A model generated the notes under the pieces. That model saw only the letters and a list, made by a program, of their open reading frames with translations, was not told the DNA's origin and searched no databases. Position numbers and translations under genes: made by a program. From positions 87,672,842-87,736,841 of the forward strand of contig CM043953.1 in assembly GCA_014529385.2 (NCBI GenBank): a stretch of DNA of 64,000 bases, written 5' to 3'. This document shows positions 45,962 through 57,700 of this stretch, piece by piece; within the stretch, counting starts at the first letter, position 1, and every line of letters begins with the position of its first letter. Origin of the DNA: Adiantum capillus-veneris (lineage: Eukaryota; Streptophyta; Polypodiopsida; Polypodiales; Pteridaceae).

Positions 45962-47127
45962 TGTGTAGCGGAAAATAGCATGAATATAGTGAGCATTTCA
46001 TTAGAATAGATTCCTAATGAGGTTAACAAGATTGCCTGGGTGGAGAGAGCAACAAAGAGTATAACACCTAGTTAGATAGCATGAACAATACTTCAAAAGA
46101 GAGAGAAATTAAGCAATTGACAACAGTTGAGGACCGGATTTGCATGGAGACGGTCCCCCCTCCAAAAGGCTTTGTATTATGGTTTCTCCCATCAAGAGAG
46201 ACATTTTACAATACAATTCTTTGTGTTCCTTCAATACTAGCTAGTGCAATGAAGATGGAAACTTCATGCACTAAGCAAAACACTTATCAAACACAACATC
46301 AATTCCCTCACGGTGTCAGACCCAAGACCTCACACACCTTCGAAGATGGTGAGAGCTAGCGGGGTATGAGAGTAGATTGAGAGGAAGAAGGAGTATTCTT
46401 ACAAGAAAGATGTACATCTCCTCACATAATCACTCATATTAGCATAGCTTAGCTCAGTAATTAGCATGGTAGAGGAGATGAGCATGCATTGAAGCTTGGC
46501 TCTTGGTTGGATTTGCATCACAAAGCCAAGAGTTGTTGGTGTAGGCCTCCCTTCTCACAAGCTTGGAGTAGGTGGTAAGCTTTCCATCAAAGCTTGTGAA
46601 GAAGAGAGAGTCTTCTTTGCTTCACACATGAGATTGTGTGAGTGTGTGTGTGATAATGCCTTGCAAAAATCAACCCCCTCTCTCTCTTGGTCGACCCCTC
46701 TTGCTATTTGCTCATCCTCACACCTCATTGGACCTCCCCAAGCCTAGCCAATGGAAATTAAGCATCATAAGTGATAGTCTTCTGACATGTGTCCCCCTTT
46801 CCCCTTTTGTGAGAGCTTTAGGTAATTACTTAACTCAACTAAACTCTCATTGGAGCCCTTTGCCTCCTGGCCAATAGGAATCAGGCAAGCCATTGGGGCT
46901 GTTGAATGCTCATTGGACCCCTTGGGAGACTGTCCAATAGTCTTCTAGAGAGCTTACTTCTTATTGGTTCTTTTTTCAAGTGTTTTTAAATTAGTTAAAC
47001 TAGATTTACTCTAGCTTAATCTCATTGGTACACCTCCAAGGCCATCCCATAGGAACTGAGTACACCTTGTGGGCATCTGGGCTAGGGAGCTGACACATGT
47101 CCCTCGTTCCCTTTGTGTAAAGGGAGC

Positions 47128-47204
<77 letters not shown>

Positions 47205-47576
47205 TTTCTCTCTCATCTCCTACTTCTAGGGCTCGCCCCCTCCTATGTAAGGATGGTTGAAGACTTTTGGGACACACACAAAGCCTCCAATTTCCCTAGG
47301 CTTTTGACCTTTGGACAGAACCTTTGAATTTTGGAACTTTAGCATTTTGGAAGTCTTAATGGGCTGAACCTTAGGGTTTTTTAAGCCCATTGGTGCACAT
47401 TGCTCTTACAGATGGCCCCCCTTTTGGATCCCTATTTTTCCTCCTTTGGATCCCTACTGTGGCCGGTCTGCTAGCTTAACCAATATTCTAGCTTTTTCTC
47501 CCTTGGCACTACCCCATATTAAATGATCAGTTATGAGAAAATCATTTAGGAGAATTAGATATTGATTATTATGACA
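45962..47576 (-). mobile_element. isolated LTR of a sister chromovirus family
   Basis: The plus strand begins tgtgtagcggaaaatagcat (exact start uncertain by a few bases) and ends attgattattatgaca. It aligns with the complete element's LTRs through shared blocks (aattgaggaccgg-type, 'cttggttggatttgcat', 'agggctcgccccc'). It is much closer to the LTR of the broken element at 59320-60520. The right flank is cgttg; the left flank is acttg or similar, so no exact target duplication is seen. No coding sequence is attached. It is a probable solo LTR. Confidence 0.75.
47129..47202. repeat. (TG)n microsatellite
   Basis: About 36 TG units inside the isolated LTR, at the place where the sister copy at 60452 has only about 15. 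Confidence 0.95.
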
Positions 47577-47702
47577 CGTTGACAAATTTTTAAAAAAGAA
47601 TTGAGTATATGATGACTAATTACCTCTATAGTTGTCTATAAAACGGTCCAATTTCACGACATTCACGACATGTATAATTATTCTCCAAATCCAGCGTAGT
47701 CA

Positions 47703-47855
<153 letters not shown>

Positions 47856-47874
47856 CGTGTTGTCGCAGTTGAAG

Positions 47875-47879
47875 GGAGC
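47875..47879. repeat. target-site duplication, left (GGAGC)
   Basis: Pentamer ggagc immediately before the left LTR. It is identical to 56724-56728. Confidence 0.95.
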
Positions 47880-49522
47880 TGTAATGGAATTTGCCTATTC
47901 AATTTGAGAATAGCGGAATTTAATGAGAGTACTTTCAAGAAATGATTTTGTGAGCATAGCGGGTATACATAATTGAAGATAGCAACATAATCATAGCAAT
48001 TAGTTAACTTGGCATAGACAATACTTTTGCAAGAGAGAGAGTTTAGAGAACATGACAACAATTGAGGACCGGATTTATGTGGAGCCGGTCCCCCCTCCAA
48101 TAGGCATTTGTATTATGATTTCTCCCATAAAGAGAGACTTGTTACAATACAGTCTTTGTGTTCCTTGTGACCTAGGTGATGCCATGAAGATGGAAGGCTT
48201 CATGCACCACAAACATAACATAAACTTGAAGAAAGCTTTAACTATCCCAAGCCTCAGTCCCAAGACCTCAAACACCTTCGAAGGTGGAGAGAGCTAGCAG
48301 GGAATGAGGGTAGGGAAGAGGAAGAAGAAACATTTCGTAGGAGAAAGAATTAGTTCCTCACTTATCATACTCTTGTTGCTAGCATACATAATAGCATAGT
48401 AATGAAGAAGAAGGAGATGGCAAGCTTAAGCATTGAAGCATGGCTCTTGGTTGGATTTGCACTCCATAGCCAAGAGTGTTGGTGTAGGCTCTCAACCTCT
48501 ACTTGCTTGGAGAGGGAGCTCTTGCACTTTGCATATCACACAATGAGAGTGCTTGTGAGTGTGTGTGGGTGAGTATACCCCCTAGGCACCCCCCTTGCTT
48601 GCTTGGGTCGACCCCCCCTTGTAGCTCATGCCTGAAGCTCATTGGACCCCTCCAAGCCTAGCCAATCACAAGCAGGAGCCATTACAAGCAACATGGGTAG
48701 CCTTGGGACAAGTGTCCCCCATTCCCCTTTGAGAGAGAGGACTTGATAAATGCTAAAACAATTAGATAATTCATGTAATTTATCATTGGACCCCTTTGAA
48801 GCCTAGCCAATAGGCTTCAAGCAACACATGAAGGTAACATGGGTAGGGGCCTGACATGTGTCCTTGCTGCCTCTTCAAGATGGGCTTCCCTTGTGTGTGT
48901 GAGTGGGAGTTCTCTCTCTAGGCCCTAGGAAAAGGGCTCGCCCCCCCTCTTGTAGGAATGCTTTTGACTTTTAGGTGATCAAGCACCTTACTCACCAAGC
49001 ATGACAAAGCACTTGAACTAGGGGGGGTTCCCACAAGCATCTCAGGCAAGCTTCTCAAGGCACCTCAAGTACTTTAATCATGCAGCAAGTCAAGCACCTC
49101 AAGTATGGAGCCAGTCAAGCACCTCAAGCATCTTAATCAAGCACCTCAAGCATGAAAAACACCTCAAGCATGACAAGCACCTCAAGCAGGACAAGCACCT
49201 CAAGCAGGACAAGCACCTCGAGCTTGGGCCGGGTTCCCACCTCAAGCTCAGCCCTAGCTTACTTAAGGTCAAAAGGACTTTTACACACATTTATTGGAGG
49301 TCTTCAATGAAGCTAACCCTAAGGTCTTATGCTCCATTGGTTAGCCTTGCTCTTTGATAGACCATCTCCCTTTTGGGCCCCTTTACATTGGCCCCGTGTT
49401 GAGATAGATCTAAAAGCACATACCTATATCTTAACACTTGTTCCCGTTTATTCTCCCACATTAAGTGATCAATTTAATATGAGAAAATCATTTGGGTTAG
49501 TTAGATATTAGATTTTATGACA
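47880..49522 (-). repeat. 3' LTR (left copy)
   Basis: 1643 bp, bounded by TGTAATGGAATTTGCC and ...AGATTTTATGACA on the plus strand. It is the downstream LTR for the minus-strand gene. It holds a minisatellite of about 17-20-bp units (aagcacctcaagca...) at about 49085-49220. Confidence 0.95.
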
Positions 49523-49536
49523 TTACCTCTCTCTTG
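49523..49536 (-). other. polypurine tract
   Basis: On the minus strand, AAGAGAGAGGTAA lies directly against the 3' LTR, where plus-strand DNA synthesis is primed. Confidence 0.75.
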
Positions 49537-49881
49537 AAATCATAGTCGTCCTCGACTATGAGGTAGAAGAGATAAAGTCTTAGTCATTAGTCAATCGTAC
49601 TTAGCGGGTAAAGGATCCCTTGTTACCCTACGACATCTTTCCAAGATGGATGACTAATCCATTTGGTGCTTGGGAGACATAGCTGCCGCAAGCATGTCTG
49701 CTCTTTAGTCCATTTCATTCTCCCAAAGTAGAGTGACAAATTCTACTTGGTGTTTGAGAGACGTCGTCATCACAAACATGATTTTAAGCATGCATACTAG
49801 TTAAATTTGTGCACAATTAAAAAGAGGACTAGTCATATTAGACAAAAACATGAGTTATTTAAAAGAAATTTGTACATTTGC

Positions 49882-52800
49882 TTACTCTAATGTAGCATTG
49901 TAAGCATTGACAAGGTTAATACTATCCTTAAGTTGTACTCCTTGCATCCATTTAGCATCTTCAAAAGGATAATTTTTGAACTTAATAAGATACCGTCGGA
50001 TAATCTTACCATGTCGTAGTACCTTGTCTTCATGCCGAAGGATAGCTTCGGGTTGTAGCACCTCTTCTTGGTCTTGAACTTCGGGAGGGTCTTCAATAAT
50101 TGGTTCAATTGGTGGCTCTCCTTTGTAGGGCTTAAGTAAGCTTACATGAAAGGCATTGTGTATAAGCCAATGGTTGGGCAACTTGAGTTGATAAGCCGTC
50201 TCATTGATAGGCTTCAAGATTTGGAAAGGACCATAGTATCTTTTTGCTAGTTTAGCATAATACTTTTGATGGCCCGTAGGATTTTTGCCCGTTGTTTGCC
50301 TTAATCGAGCCTTAGGAAACTTGAGTAAGACCCAATCATTTTCTTTGAACATTAAGGCTCTTCTGTGTTTATCAGCAGCAGCTTTTTGCCTTTGTTGAGA
50401 GATGGCTATAGCCTCCCTAATCTTTTGAAAAGATTCTTGTAGGTCACGGCTATACTCATCGGCGGCGAAGATCTTCCCATGTACTTTCAGTAGCAAGGGA
50501 CTTTTAGGTCTTCCTTCTATGATCTCGAAAGGTGCTTTGCTCGTAGAAGTATGTACAGTATTATTGTAGGCATACTCTACTAGCGGTAAATACTTTTCCC
50601 ATTGTGAGCGTTGATCTACTTCGGTAACATAAGTCTTGAGTAGATCGAGTATCGTAAGATTGGCTATCTCACTTTGGCCATCCGTTTGTGGGTGATAGGC
50701 CGAAGAGAAATTCAATCTTGTTCCTAGATTTTCAAAGAGACCTTTCCAGAAATTACTGGTCATTCTAGGATCTCTATCTGACACGATGGATGTGGGTAAT
50801 CCATGGTGTTTGAAAATCTGAGATATGAAGAGAGTTGCCATTTGATGTGCCTTAATAGTCTTTTTGACAGGAATAAAATGTGCTTGCTTGCTAAACCTGT
50901 CGACTATTGTCCATATTCCTGTATTCCCATGGATAGACTTGGGTAATCCAAAGATGAAATCCATGGATATACTCTCCAATGGTGAATTTGGAATAGGCAA
51001 TGGCTGGAGTAATCCAGGTTGCTTCCCTCTATCATACTTGGTCTTTTGGCATACTACACATTTTGAAACATACTCTTGTATGTCCACTTTCATGGTAGGC
51101 CAATAGAAATACGTCTCTACTCCTCGGAGAGTAGGTTGAATACCTCTATGCCCTGCATATGGAGGAGCATGGGATTCATACATAACCTTCTCACGAAGGG
51201 AATGGGTAACACATAGCCTATTGCCGTGGAGAAGATAACCATCCTGCAAGGTGAATGGTTCCTCTTTCTTCCCCAAAGCAAGGGCTGACATTATGTCTCT
51301 AAAGTCAGGGTCAGTAGCATACTCATCTATCATAGAGGATAGATCATTGTGAGTAGCTATAGACACCGCATTAACTTTTGGTCGTCGTGAAAGTGCATCG
51401 GCAACTTGATTGTGCTTACCAGCTATGTGAGCAATATGGAAATTAAATTGCGAAAGAAAATTTGCCCACCTCATTTGTTTGTCAGAAAGCTTGGTTTGCG
51501 TCATGAAATACTTGAGACTTTGGTGGTCGGTTCGTAGGATAAATGGAGTCCCCAATAGGTAGTGCTTCCATGTGTCTAGGGCATGTAGAACAGCTAAAAG
51601 CTCTTTCTCATAAATGCCCAAGACTCGTTCATCACCATTGAGCCTTCGGCTCTCATATGCTATGGCATGCCCTTCTTGAAGCAAAACCGCTCCAAGGCAA
51701 TCACCACAAGCATCACATTGGACCTCAAATGGCTTTGAGAGATCCGGAAGCACGAGGACTGGTTGGGAAGTAAGCTTCTCTTTGAGTTTTTCAAAAGCAT
51801 TTTGCTCCTTAGCAGTCCATACAAACTTAACGTTCTTCTTGGTTAAGTCGTGTAGTGGTCCTGCTACTTGAGAGAATTTTGCTATGAAGCGTCTATAGTA
51901 TGCACACATACCAATAAAGCTTCTTAGCTCATGTAGATTCCTTGGGTTAGGCCATGATTTTATTACCTCTAACTTTGATGGATCCATACGAATACCATCA
52001 TGAGAGATAATATGGCCTAGATATTGAATCTCTTGAAGGAAGAATTCACTTTTCTTTTGGTTGAGAAAAAGTTTGTTCTCCCTCAAGGCTTGAAAAATCA
52101 CTTGGAGATGTTGCTTATGTTCCTCCAAAGACTTGGAGTAGATGATGATATCATCGAAGAACACTCCAGTGAATTTTCGATATGGTCTAAAAATTTTCTC
52201 CATCAAACGATTGAACGTAGCTGGTGCATTAGTCAAGCCAAAAGGCATGACTAGATATTCATAAAGACCAAATGTTGTGCGAAACGCGGTCTTTAAGATA
52301 TCCTCATCCACTATCCTTATTTGATGATAGCCACTCTTAAGGTCAATCCTACTGAAGTAGGTAGAGCCTTGTAGCTTATCAAACAGATCTTCTACCCGAG
52401 GTACGGGAAATCTGTTTTTGATAGTGATATGGTTTAGTGCTCGATAGTCCACACATATACGGTATGTACCATCTTTCTTTTGCACTAAAAGGACTGGAGA
52501 ACAAAAGGGAGAGGAACTAGGCGTCACCATTCCTTTGTCTACCAGCTCTTGTACTTGCCTCATGATCTCCTCTTGTTGAGCTTGTGAGACTCGATAAGGA
52601 GGTTTGTTAGGCGGTGAGCTTCCTGGAAGGAGCTCAATACGATGGTCATCATCCTCTCGTTTTGGAGGTAGGTCCATAGGGATATCATCGATGAACACAT
52701 CTTGGAATCCTTTTAGAAAAGTAGAAAAGTCTAACTCTTCTTGATTCCTATCATTTTCATTTGATGAAACATTATTAGCTTTTAGAGACTCTTTGACATA

Positions 52801-54663
52801 AATCATGTACGCAGAAACTGAGCTCTTCATTGATTTATCAAAAGAAAGAGGATTTACAAGTGGAATAGTGCGACCACGCTCACTAGCATCTATATACATG
52901 TTCTTTCCCCTGTAGGTGAAGTAAATTCTCCTTTCAGGGAACTTCATGTTGGCAGCCATGCGATCAAACCATGGTGCCCCTAGGATAACATCCTGATGTT
53001 GGAGGGGAGAGATGAAGAAGTCTTCTTTGTCGACATAGCTTTGGACATGAAGCCTCAACTTCCCAATCAAGGGAGTAACGGAGGCTTGTTGTCCCTTGAA
53101 AGCTGCATCAGCTGTTACTATATCTCCCATCTCAAAAGCTTGAATGCCCAACTTGGTGGCCAACTCTATTGATATGAAGTTGAGAGTAGAGCCAGGGTCA
53201 AACAAGATGAAGGCATCATGCTCTCTTACCTTTCCCCAAGCATAGGAGAGTGATGATCCTTTGCAATGAGCATCCTCTTTTGGAGCTTCGATGGTGGAAG
53301 CCCTAGGAGTCTCATTGCGAGTATTCTTCTTGGGGCAAGAACGATAGCCATGTCCTTGCTCCCCACACTTGAAACACTTATGGTCCTTGCGAAAAGCTTC
53401 AAGCTCTTCAGGAGAGAGTTTGTTTTTACCTTTGTAAACTCCCTTCTCCTTGGACCGATTGTTGTTGTTGTTGTTGGAAGTGCCTTGGGAATTATTTTGA
53501 GCATTGGATTTCCCCTTTGCATCATTTTTATCTTTGTTTTCCATGGGCTTGACATTACGTCTAGCCCCTTGATGGAAATTGATGCGTGAAGCAACCATGG
53601 TGTGGTGGATTACTTCGGTAATAGTACCGGGCCGTTGAGAGTTGATATATTCGGCCATCTCTTCAGGTAATCCCGCACAGAATTGTTGTCTTTGCTCGGC
53701 AAAGTCTATCTTTTGAAAGACAGTAGCTTTGAGATGTAAATCCCAAAACTTATCTACATACTTGTTGATAGACTCATGAGAGAGGAGCTTCAAGCCGCGC
53801 CATTCGGTAAGAACTTTATCTTTAGTATCGCTTGGAAGAAATTGCTTCATGATGGAAACTCGTAGAGTTTTCCATGTCTTTGGGGCTTCTCCATTGCCAC
53901 GAAGGCTAGCCCACCATTGACGAGCTGATTTTTGGAAGTGCATAGCTACATGGCGTAGCTTGGAGGACTCTGTGAAGCCCTCGTCCCCAAAGGCCGCATC
54001 AAATTGCTGGATGAAGGCCAACACTTTGTCGGTAGCACCAAAGGTGCCATCGTAGGTGAGAAAAGAGATACTCTTTCCTCCCTCCTTGAACTTCTTTAGC
54101 TTTTGTGACCTTCGCCATGCAGGAAATGATTTGCGATGCCCTCCCCTCTTGTATTCTCTAGGAGAATAGCCATAACTTTCATCGGAAGAGAAGGAAGGTG
54201 AAGAAGAAGGAGAAGAGGGTGACCTCTTCCTAGCCCTTTTCTTCCTTTGTTTCCTCTCTTGCCTTTGAGAGTGATGAGGAGAAGGACTATGGGTTGCTCT
54301 TTTCCTCTTGGGAGGAGTAGGTGATCGTCTAGACCGCCTTCTTCGTGGAGCCACATCTTCAGAAGAACTTAGACTTTCATTGCTTTCTTTCTCTTTGGAT
54401 TCCTCCTCTCGAATGGGAGAGAGTCTTCTTTTGGGGGTCTCTTCAAGAGGCCTCCTAAGCTCTCTCTCCTCTTGGAGAGGAAGGGAAATTCCATAGGCAC
54501 GAAGTTGTTGAGTAACTTCGGCTTGCAAGGTAGGGTTGCCCATAGCTTGTTGCAACCTAGTCACTAGATAATTCACAAACATGGGAGCATCATCATTAGC
54601 ACCTTCATGTGCAAAATCAAAGCTATCAATGTTCATTCTACTCTCTTGATTATTGTCAGCCAT
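49882..54663 (-). CDS. gag-pol polyprotein (chromovirus)
   Basis: One uninterrupted frame of 1593 residues. Order: an acidic start, then a long Arg/Ser-rich basic stretch (about 70-190); a retrotransposon gag domain (about 205-330, RQWWASLRGNGEAPKTW); a CCHC zinc knuckle (CFKCGEQGHGYRSCP, about 428); an aspartic protease (ILFDPGSTLNF, about 486, DPG where DSG/DTG is common); reverse transcriptase (KKDGTYRICVDYRALN; FFDDIIIYS active site, about 834); RNase H (CDACGDCLGAVLLQ, about 981; LRTDHQSLK); integrase zinc finger (about 1165-1205, ending CVVCQ); the DDE core (MDFIFGLP about 1234, SDRDPRM about 1297, TDGQSE about 1325); and a C-terminal chromodomain-like segment (RRYLIKFKNYPFEDAKWMQG, about 1555-1575), which in chromoviruses guides integration to chromatin. 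Gag and pol are fused without frameshift. The first YxDD residue pair is FFDD instead of YVDD. Confidence 0.97.
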   Translation of the reverse strand: MADNNQESRMNIDSFDFAHEGANDDAPMFVNYLVTRLQQAMGNPTLQAEVTQQLRAYGISLPLQEERELRRPLEETPKRRLSPIREEESKEKESNESLSSSEDVAPRRRRSRRSPTPPKRKRATHSPSPHHSQRQERKQRKKRARKRSPSSPSSSPSFSSDESYGYSPREYKRGGHRKSFPAWRRSQKLKKFKEGGKSISFLTYDGTFGATDKVLAFIQQFDAAFGDEGFTESSKLRHVAMHFQKSARQWWASLRGNGEAPKTWKTLRVSIMKQFLPSDTKDKVLTEWRGLKLLSHESINKYVDKFWDLHLKATVFQKIDFAEQRQQFCAGLPEEMAEYINSQRPGTITEVIHHTMVASRINFHQGARRNVKPMENKDKNDAKGKSNAQNNSQGTSNNNNNNRSKEKGVYKGKNKLSPEELEAFRKDHKCFKCGEQGHGYRSCPKKNTRNETPRASTIEAPKEDAHCKGSSLSYAWGKVREHDAFILFDPGSTLNFISIELATKLGIQAFEMGDIVTADAAFKGQQASVTPLIGKLRLHVQSYVDKEDFFISPLQHQDVILGAPWFDRMAANMKFPERRIYFTYRGKNMYIDASERGRTIPLVNPLSFDKSMKSSVSAYMIYVKESLKANNVSSNENDRNQEELDFSTFLKGFQDVFIDDIPMDLPPKREDDDHRIELLPGSSPPNKPPYRVSQAQQEEIMRQVQELVDKGMVTPSSSPFCSPVLLVQKKDGTYRICVDYRALNHITIKNRFPVPRVEDLFDKLQGSTYFSRIDLKSGYHQIRIVDEDILKTAFRTTFGLYEYLVMPFGLTNAPATFNRLMEKIFRPYRKFTGVFFDDIIIYSKSLEEHKQHLQVIFQALRENKLFLNQKKSEFFLQEIQYLGHIISHDGIRMDPSKLEVIKSWPNPRNLHELRSFIGMCAYYRRFIAKFSQVAGPLHDLTKKNVKFVWTAKEQNAFEKLKEKLTSQPVLVLPDLSKPFEVQCDACGDCLGAVLLQEGHAIAYESRRLNGDERVLGIYEKELLAVLHALDTWKHYLLGTPFILRTDHQSLKYFMTQTKLSDKQMRWANFLSQFNFHIAHIAGKHNQVADALSRRPKVNAVSIATHNDLSSMIDEYATDPDFRDIMSALALGKKEEPFTLQDGYLLHGNRLCVTHSLREKVMYESHAPPYAGHRGIQPTLRGVETYFYWPTMKVDIQEYVSKCVVCQKTKYDRGKQPGLLQPLPIPNSPLESISMDFIFGLPKSIHGNTGIWTIVDRFSKQAHFIPVKKTIKAHQMATLFISQIFKHHGLPTSIVSDRDPRMTSNFWKGLFENLGTRLNFSSAYHPQTDGQSEIANLTILDLLKTYVTEVDQRSQWEKYLPLVEYAYNNTVHTSTSKAPFEIIEGRPKSPLLLKVHGKIFAADEYSRDLQESFQKIREAIAISQQRQKAAADKHRRALMFKENDWVLLKFPKARLRQTTGKNPTGHQKYYAKLAKRYYGPFQILKPINETAYQLKLPNHWLIHNAFHVSLLKPYKGEPPIEPIIEDPPEVQDQEEVLQPEAILRHEDKVLRHGKIIRRYLIKFKNYPFEDAKWMQGVQLKDSINLVNAYNATLE

Positions 54664-55065
54664 GTTAACAAAATTTTATGTATGTACTTAGTGTATGCTT
54701 TGGCAATTCAAAACCTTAGTTGCCACTCCTCTTAGCCTTTGAAAATTGGCTCTTAAGTATCTACACCCACGGCTCAAAGTGGTTAATTATAGAGAGTAGA
54801 GGAGTAGGTCTAACATAGCAGAGTTGCCAAGGGCTAGCTCCTTTCGGACTTCTTATGGCTCAATAATGGTAAAGCCGTAGGCAAGTCTAAAAAGACTCCA
54901 TTATTAAGTCCAAAGCTCCCGAGGTGTGCACCATCCCCCACATAGTGGGCTTAACAAAACCGGTATTAGATCCCAGTTCCACTTACTCTATTATAATTAA
55001 CAACATCAACCATTTATAGGCTACTTAAGGACCTCTCTTCTTAAGCAAGAAAAGAGAAACCAAAT

Positions 55066-55077
55066 GCTCTGATACCA
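55066..55077 (-). other. primer-binding site (initiator Met tRNA)
   Basis: The minus strand reads TGGTATCAGAGC, the classic complement of the plant initiator methionine tRNA 3' end. It lies one base inside the 5' LTR. The leader between it and the gag ATG is about 400 nt. Confidence 0.95.
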
Positions 55078-55078
55078 A

Positions 55079-56723
55079 TGTAATGGAATTTGCCTATTCA
55101 ATTTGAGAATAGCGGAATTTAATGAGAGTACTTTCAAGAAATGATTTTGTGAGCATAGCGGGTATACATAATTGAAGATAGCAACATAATCATAGCAATT
55201 AGTTAACTTGGCATAGACAATACTTTTGCAAGAGAGAGAGTTTAGAGAGCATGACAACAATTGAGGACCGGATTTATGTGGAGCCGGTCCCCCCTCCAAT
55301 AGGCATTTGTATTATGATTTCTCCCATAAAGAGAGACTTGTTACAATACAGTCTTTGTGTTCCTTGTGACCTAGGTGATGCCATGAAGATGGAAGGCTTC
55401 ATGCACCACAAACATAACATAAACTTGAAGAAAGCTTTAACTATCCCAAGCCTCAGTCCCAAGACCTCAAACACCTTCGAAGGTGGAGAGAGCTAGCAGG
55501 GAATGAGGGTAGGGAAGAGGAAGAAGAAACATTTCGTAGGAGAAAGAATTAGTTCCTCACTTATCATACTCTTGTTGCTAGCATACATAATAGCATAGTA
55601 ATGAAGAAGAAGGAGATGGCAAGCTTAAGCATTGAAGCATGGCTCTTGGTTGGATTTGCACTCCATAGCCAAGAGTGTTGGTGTAGGCTCTCAACCTCTA
55701 CTTGCTTGGAGAGGGAGCTCTTGCACTTTGCATATCACACAATGAGAGTGCTTGTGAGTGTGTGTGGGTGAGTATACCCCCTAGGCACCCCCCTAGCTTG
55801 CTTGGGTCGACCCCCCCTTGTAGCTCATGCCTGAAGCTCATTGGACCCCTCCAAGCCTAGCCAATCACAAGCAGGAGCCATTACAAGCAACATGGGTAGC
55901 CTTGGGACAAGTGTCCCCCTTTCCCCTTTGAGAGAGAGGACTTGATAAATGCTAAAACAATTAGATAATTCATGTAATTTATCATTGGACCCCTTTGAAG
56001 CCTAGCCAATAGGCTTCAAGCAACACATGAAGGTAACATGGGTAGGGGCCTGACATGTGTCCTTGCTGCCTCTTCAAGATGGGCTTCCCTTGTGTGTGTG
56101 AGTGGGAGTTCTCTCTCTCTAGGCCCTAGGAAAAGGGCTCGCCCCCCCTCTTGTAGGAATGCTTTTGACTTTTAGGTGATCAAGCACCTTACTCACCAAG
56201 CATGACAAAGCACTTGAACTAGGGGGGGTTCCCACAAGCATCTCAGGCAAGCTTCTCAAGGCACCTCAAGTACTTTAATCATGCAGCAAGTCAAGCACCT
56301 CAAGCATGGAGCCAGTCAAGCACCTCAAGCATCTTAATCAAGCACCTCAAGCATGAAAAACACCTCAAGCATGACAAGCACCTCAAGCAGGACAAGCACC
56401 TCAAGCAGGACAAGCACCTCGAGCTTGGGCCGGGTTCCCACCTCAAGCTCAGCCCTAGCTTACTTAAGGTCAAAAGGACTTTTACACACATTTATTGGAG
56501 GTCTTCAATGAAGCTAACCCTAAGGTCTTATGCTCCATTGGTTAGCCTTGCTCTTTGATAGACCATCTCCCTTTTGGGCCCCTTTACATTGGCCCCGTGT
56601 TGAGATAGATCTAAAAGCACATACCTATATCTTAACACTTGTTCCCGTTTATTCTCCCACATTAAGTGATCAATTTAATATGAGAAAATCATTTGGGTTA
56701 GTTAGATATTAGATTTTAAGACA
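55079..56723 (-). repeat. 5' LTR (right copy)
   Basis: 1645 bp and nearly identical to the left LTR. Differences seen by eye include gagagc/gagaac, ccctagc/cccttgc, ccttt/ccatt, agcatgg/agtatgg, one extra CT, and taagaca/tatgaca at the end. It should carry the promoter for gag-pol on the minus strand. I see no clear TATA box. Confidence 0.95.
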
Positions 56724-56728
56724 GGAGC
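56724..56728. repeat. target-site duplication, right (GGAGC)
   Basis: Pentamer ggagc directly after the right LTR, the partner of 47875-47879. Confidence 0.95.
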
Positions 56729-57700
56729 AAGGAATTTTGACTGTCCATCACACAACCTAGTGGAAAACATATTTAAGGAGGAAAACGTTAGGACAAAGGG
56801 TTGTCCTTGTGCTGCATAACGCTTGTTATGCAAAGGAGAACATTGGGCTATAATATATAACATGCATTGCCAAACAAGGACGTGCGCAGTTTCACATCAA
56901 CCACCTAGGAATAAAGTAAACATGTGCAGAGTGCATTGAGTAGTGTAATACATAACTTGAATTGCCAAACTACGAGAAAAGAAGTGCCTATCTATTTGGC
57001 ATATAGATTTAATGATCGAGATTAAGCATGCAGTAGTGAGGAAAAGATGTGGCTAAACTAAAGTTAAGGAAGCATTGACAAACTCAAAAATTACTAAAAG
57101 CATCAAAAGACTAAAAATTGAAATGCACTACCGACCTGATAATCGTGTACGGATGTCGCCCTATTGTACAAGCCAGAGGGCAATGTTTGAATCAAGCTAC
57201 ATAAAAGCAATGTGAACAGTTAAACATTTCGTATTGTAGTTAGGCACAAAGTAAAAATGATAAGTATACAGTGCATGTCATGCAAAAGTGCCATACAATA
57301 GTATGGTGGAGAGTTGGCACTGTGGTCTCTCCAAAAATTATAAGAAATGGAAGTCGTGCCCTGCCCCGTAGCATTTATGTGTTGCGCCAAGCAAACGTAT
57401 AGACCTAGGGAATTGGATACAGATAACGGACCTTGCAATGTTGTCGAGTTGGAGTCATTCTTGTGGAGTCAAAACGTCCACAATTAATGTTCAAGAGAAG
57501 CAGAGGTAACTCTATATTGTACGTCATAGACAGTGTAGGGTTTATTGTAGGTATGAGTTCTCAGTTTGAAAGCCTCACTGGAACCTAGTGAAGCACGTTG
57601 CTAGCATGAACCATCTTATAAATTGCAAAGTTTACATATCTCGATCATTAGCAATTGTATTCTTTTGAAAACGTAGATGTTGCCGAGAGGTGACGGGTAT
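56729..57700. other. intergenic, nothing recognised
   Basis: Short frames only. Sequence on either side of the target duplication (left of 47875 and right of 56728) is the original insertion locus. Confidence 0.5.

Larger units (their letters stand above)
47880..56723 (-). mobile_element. complete Ty3/gypsy chromovirus-type LTR retrotransposon
   Basis: An 8844-bp element with matching 1643- and 1645-bp LTRs (TG...CA), a 5-bp target duplication GGAGC, an initiator-Met-tRNA primer site, a polypurine tract and one intact gag-pol frame on the minus strand. By eye the LTRs differ at about six bases plus one CT indel. That is roughly 99.6% identity and implies a recent insertion. It has everything needed for autonomous movement as far as can be read. 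Confidence 0.97.

Noticed and set aside
47577-47581. cgttg as a target duplication of the isolated LTR, with cgttg at 45853
   Set aside because: The 45853 copy is followed by ctatagaacc, not a TG-start LTR, and lies about 100 bp from where LTR homology begins; probably coincidence.
49085-49220. CRISPR-like look of the short direct repeats in the LTR
   Set aside because: Units are degenerate, there are no unique spacers of constant length, and the setting is a eukaryotic LTR. It is a minisatellite.
49099-49290. Cys/Leu-rich minus-strand ORF (SCLRCL repeats) in the LTRs
   Set aside because: It is simply the translated minisatellite, found identically in both LTRs.
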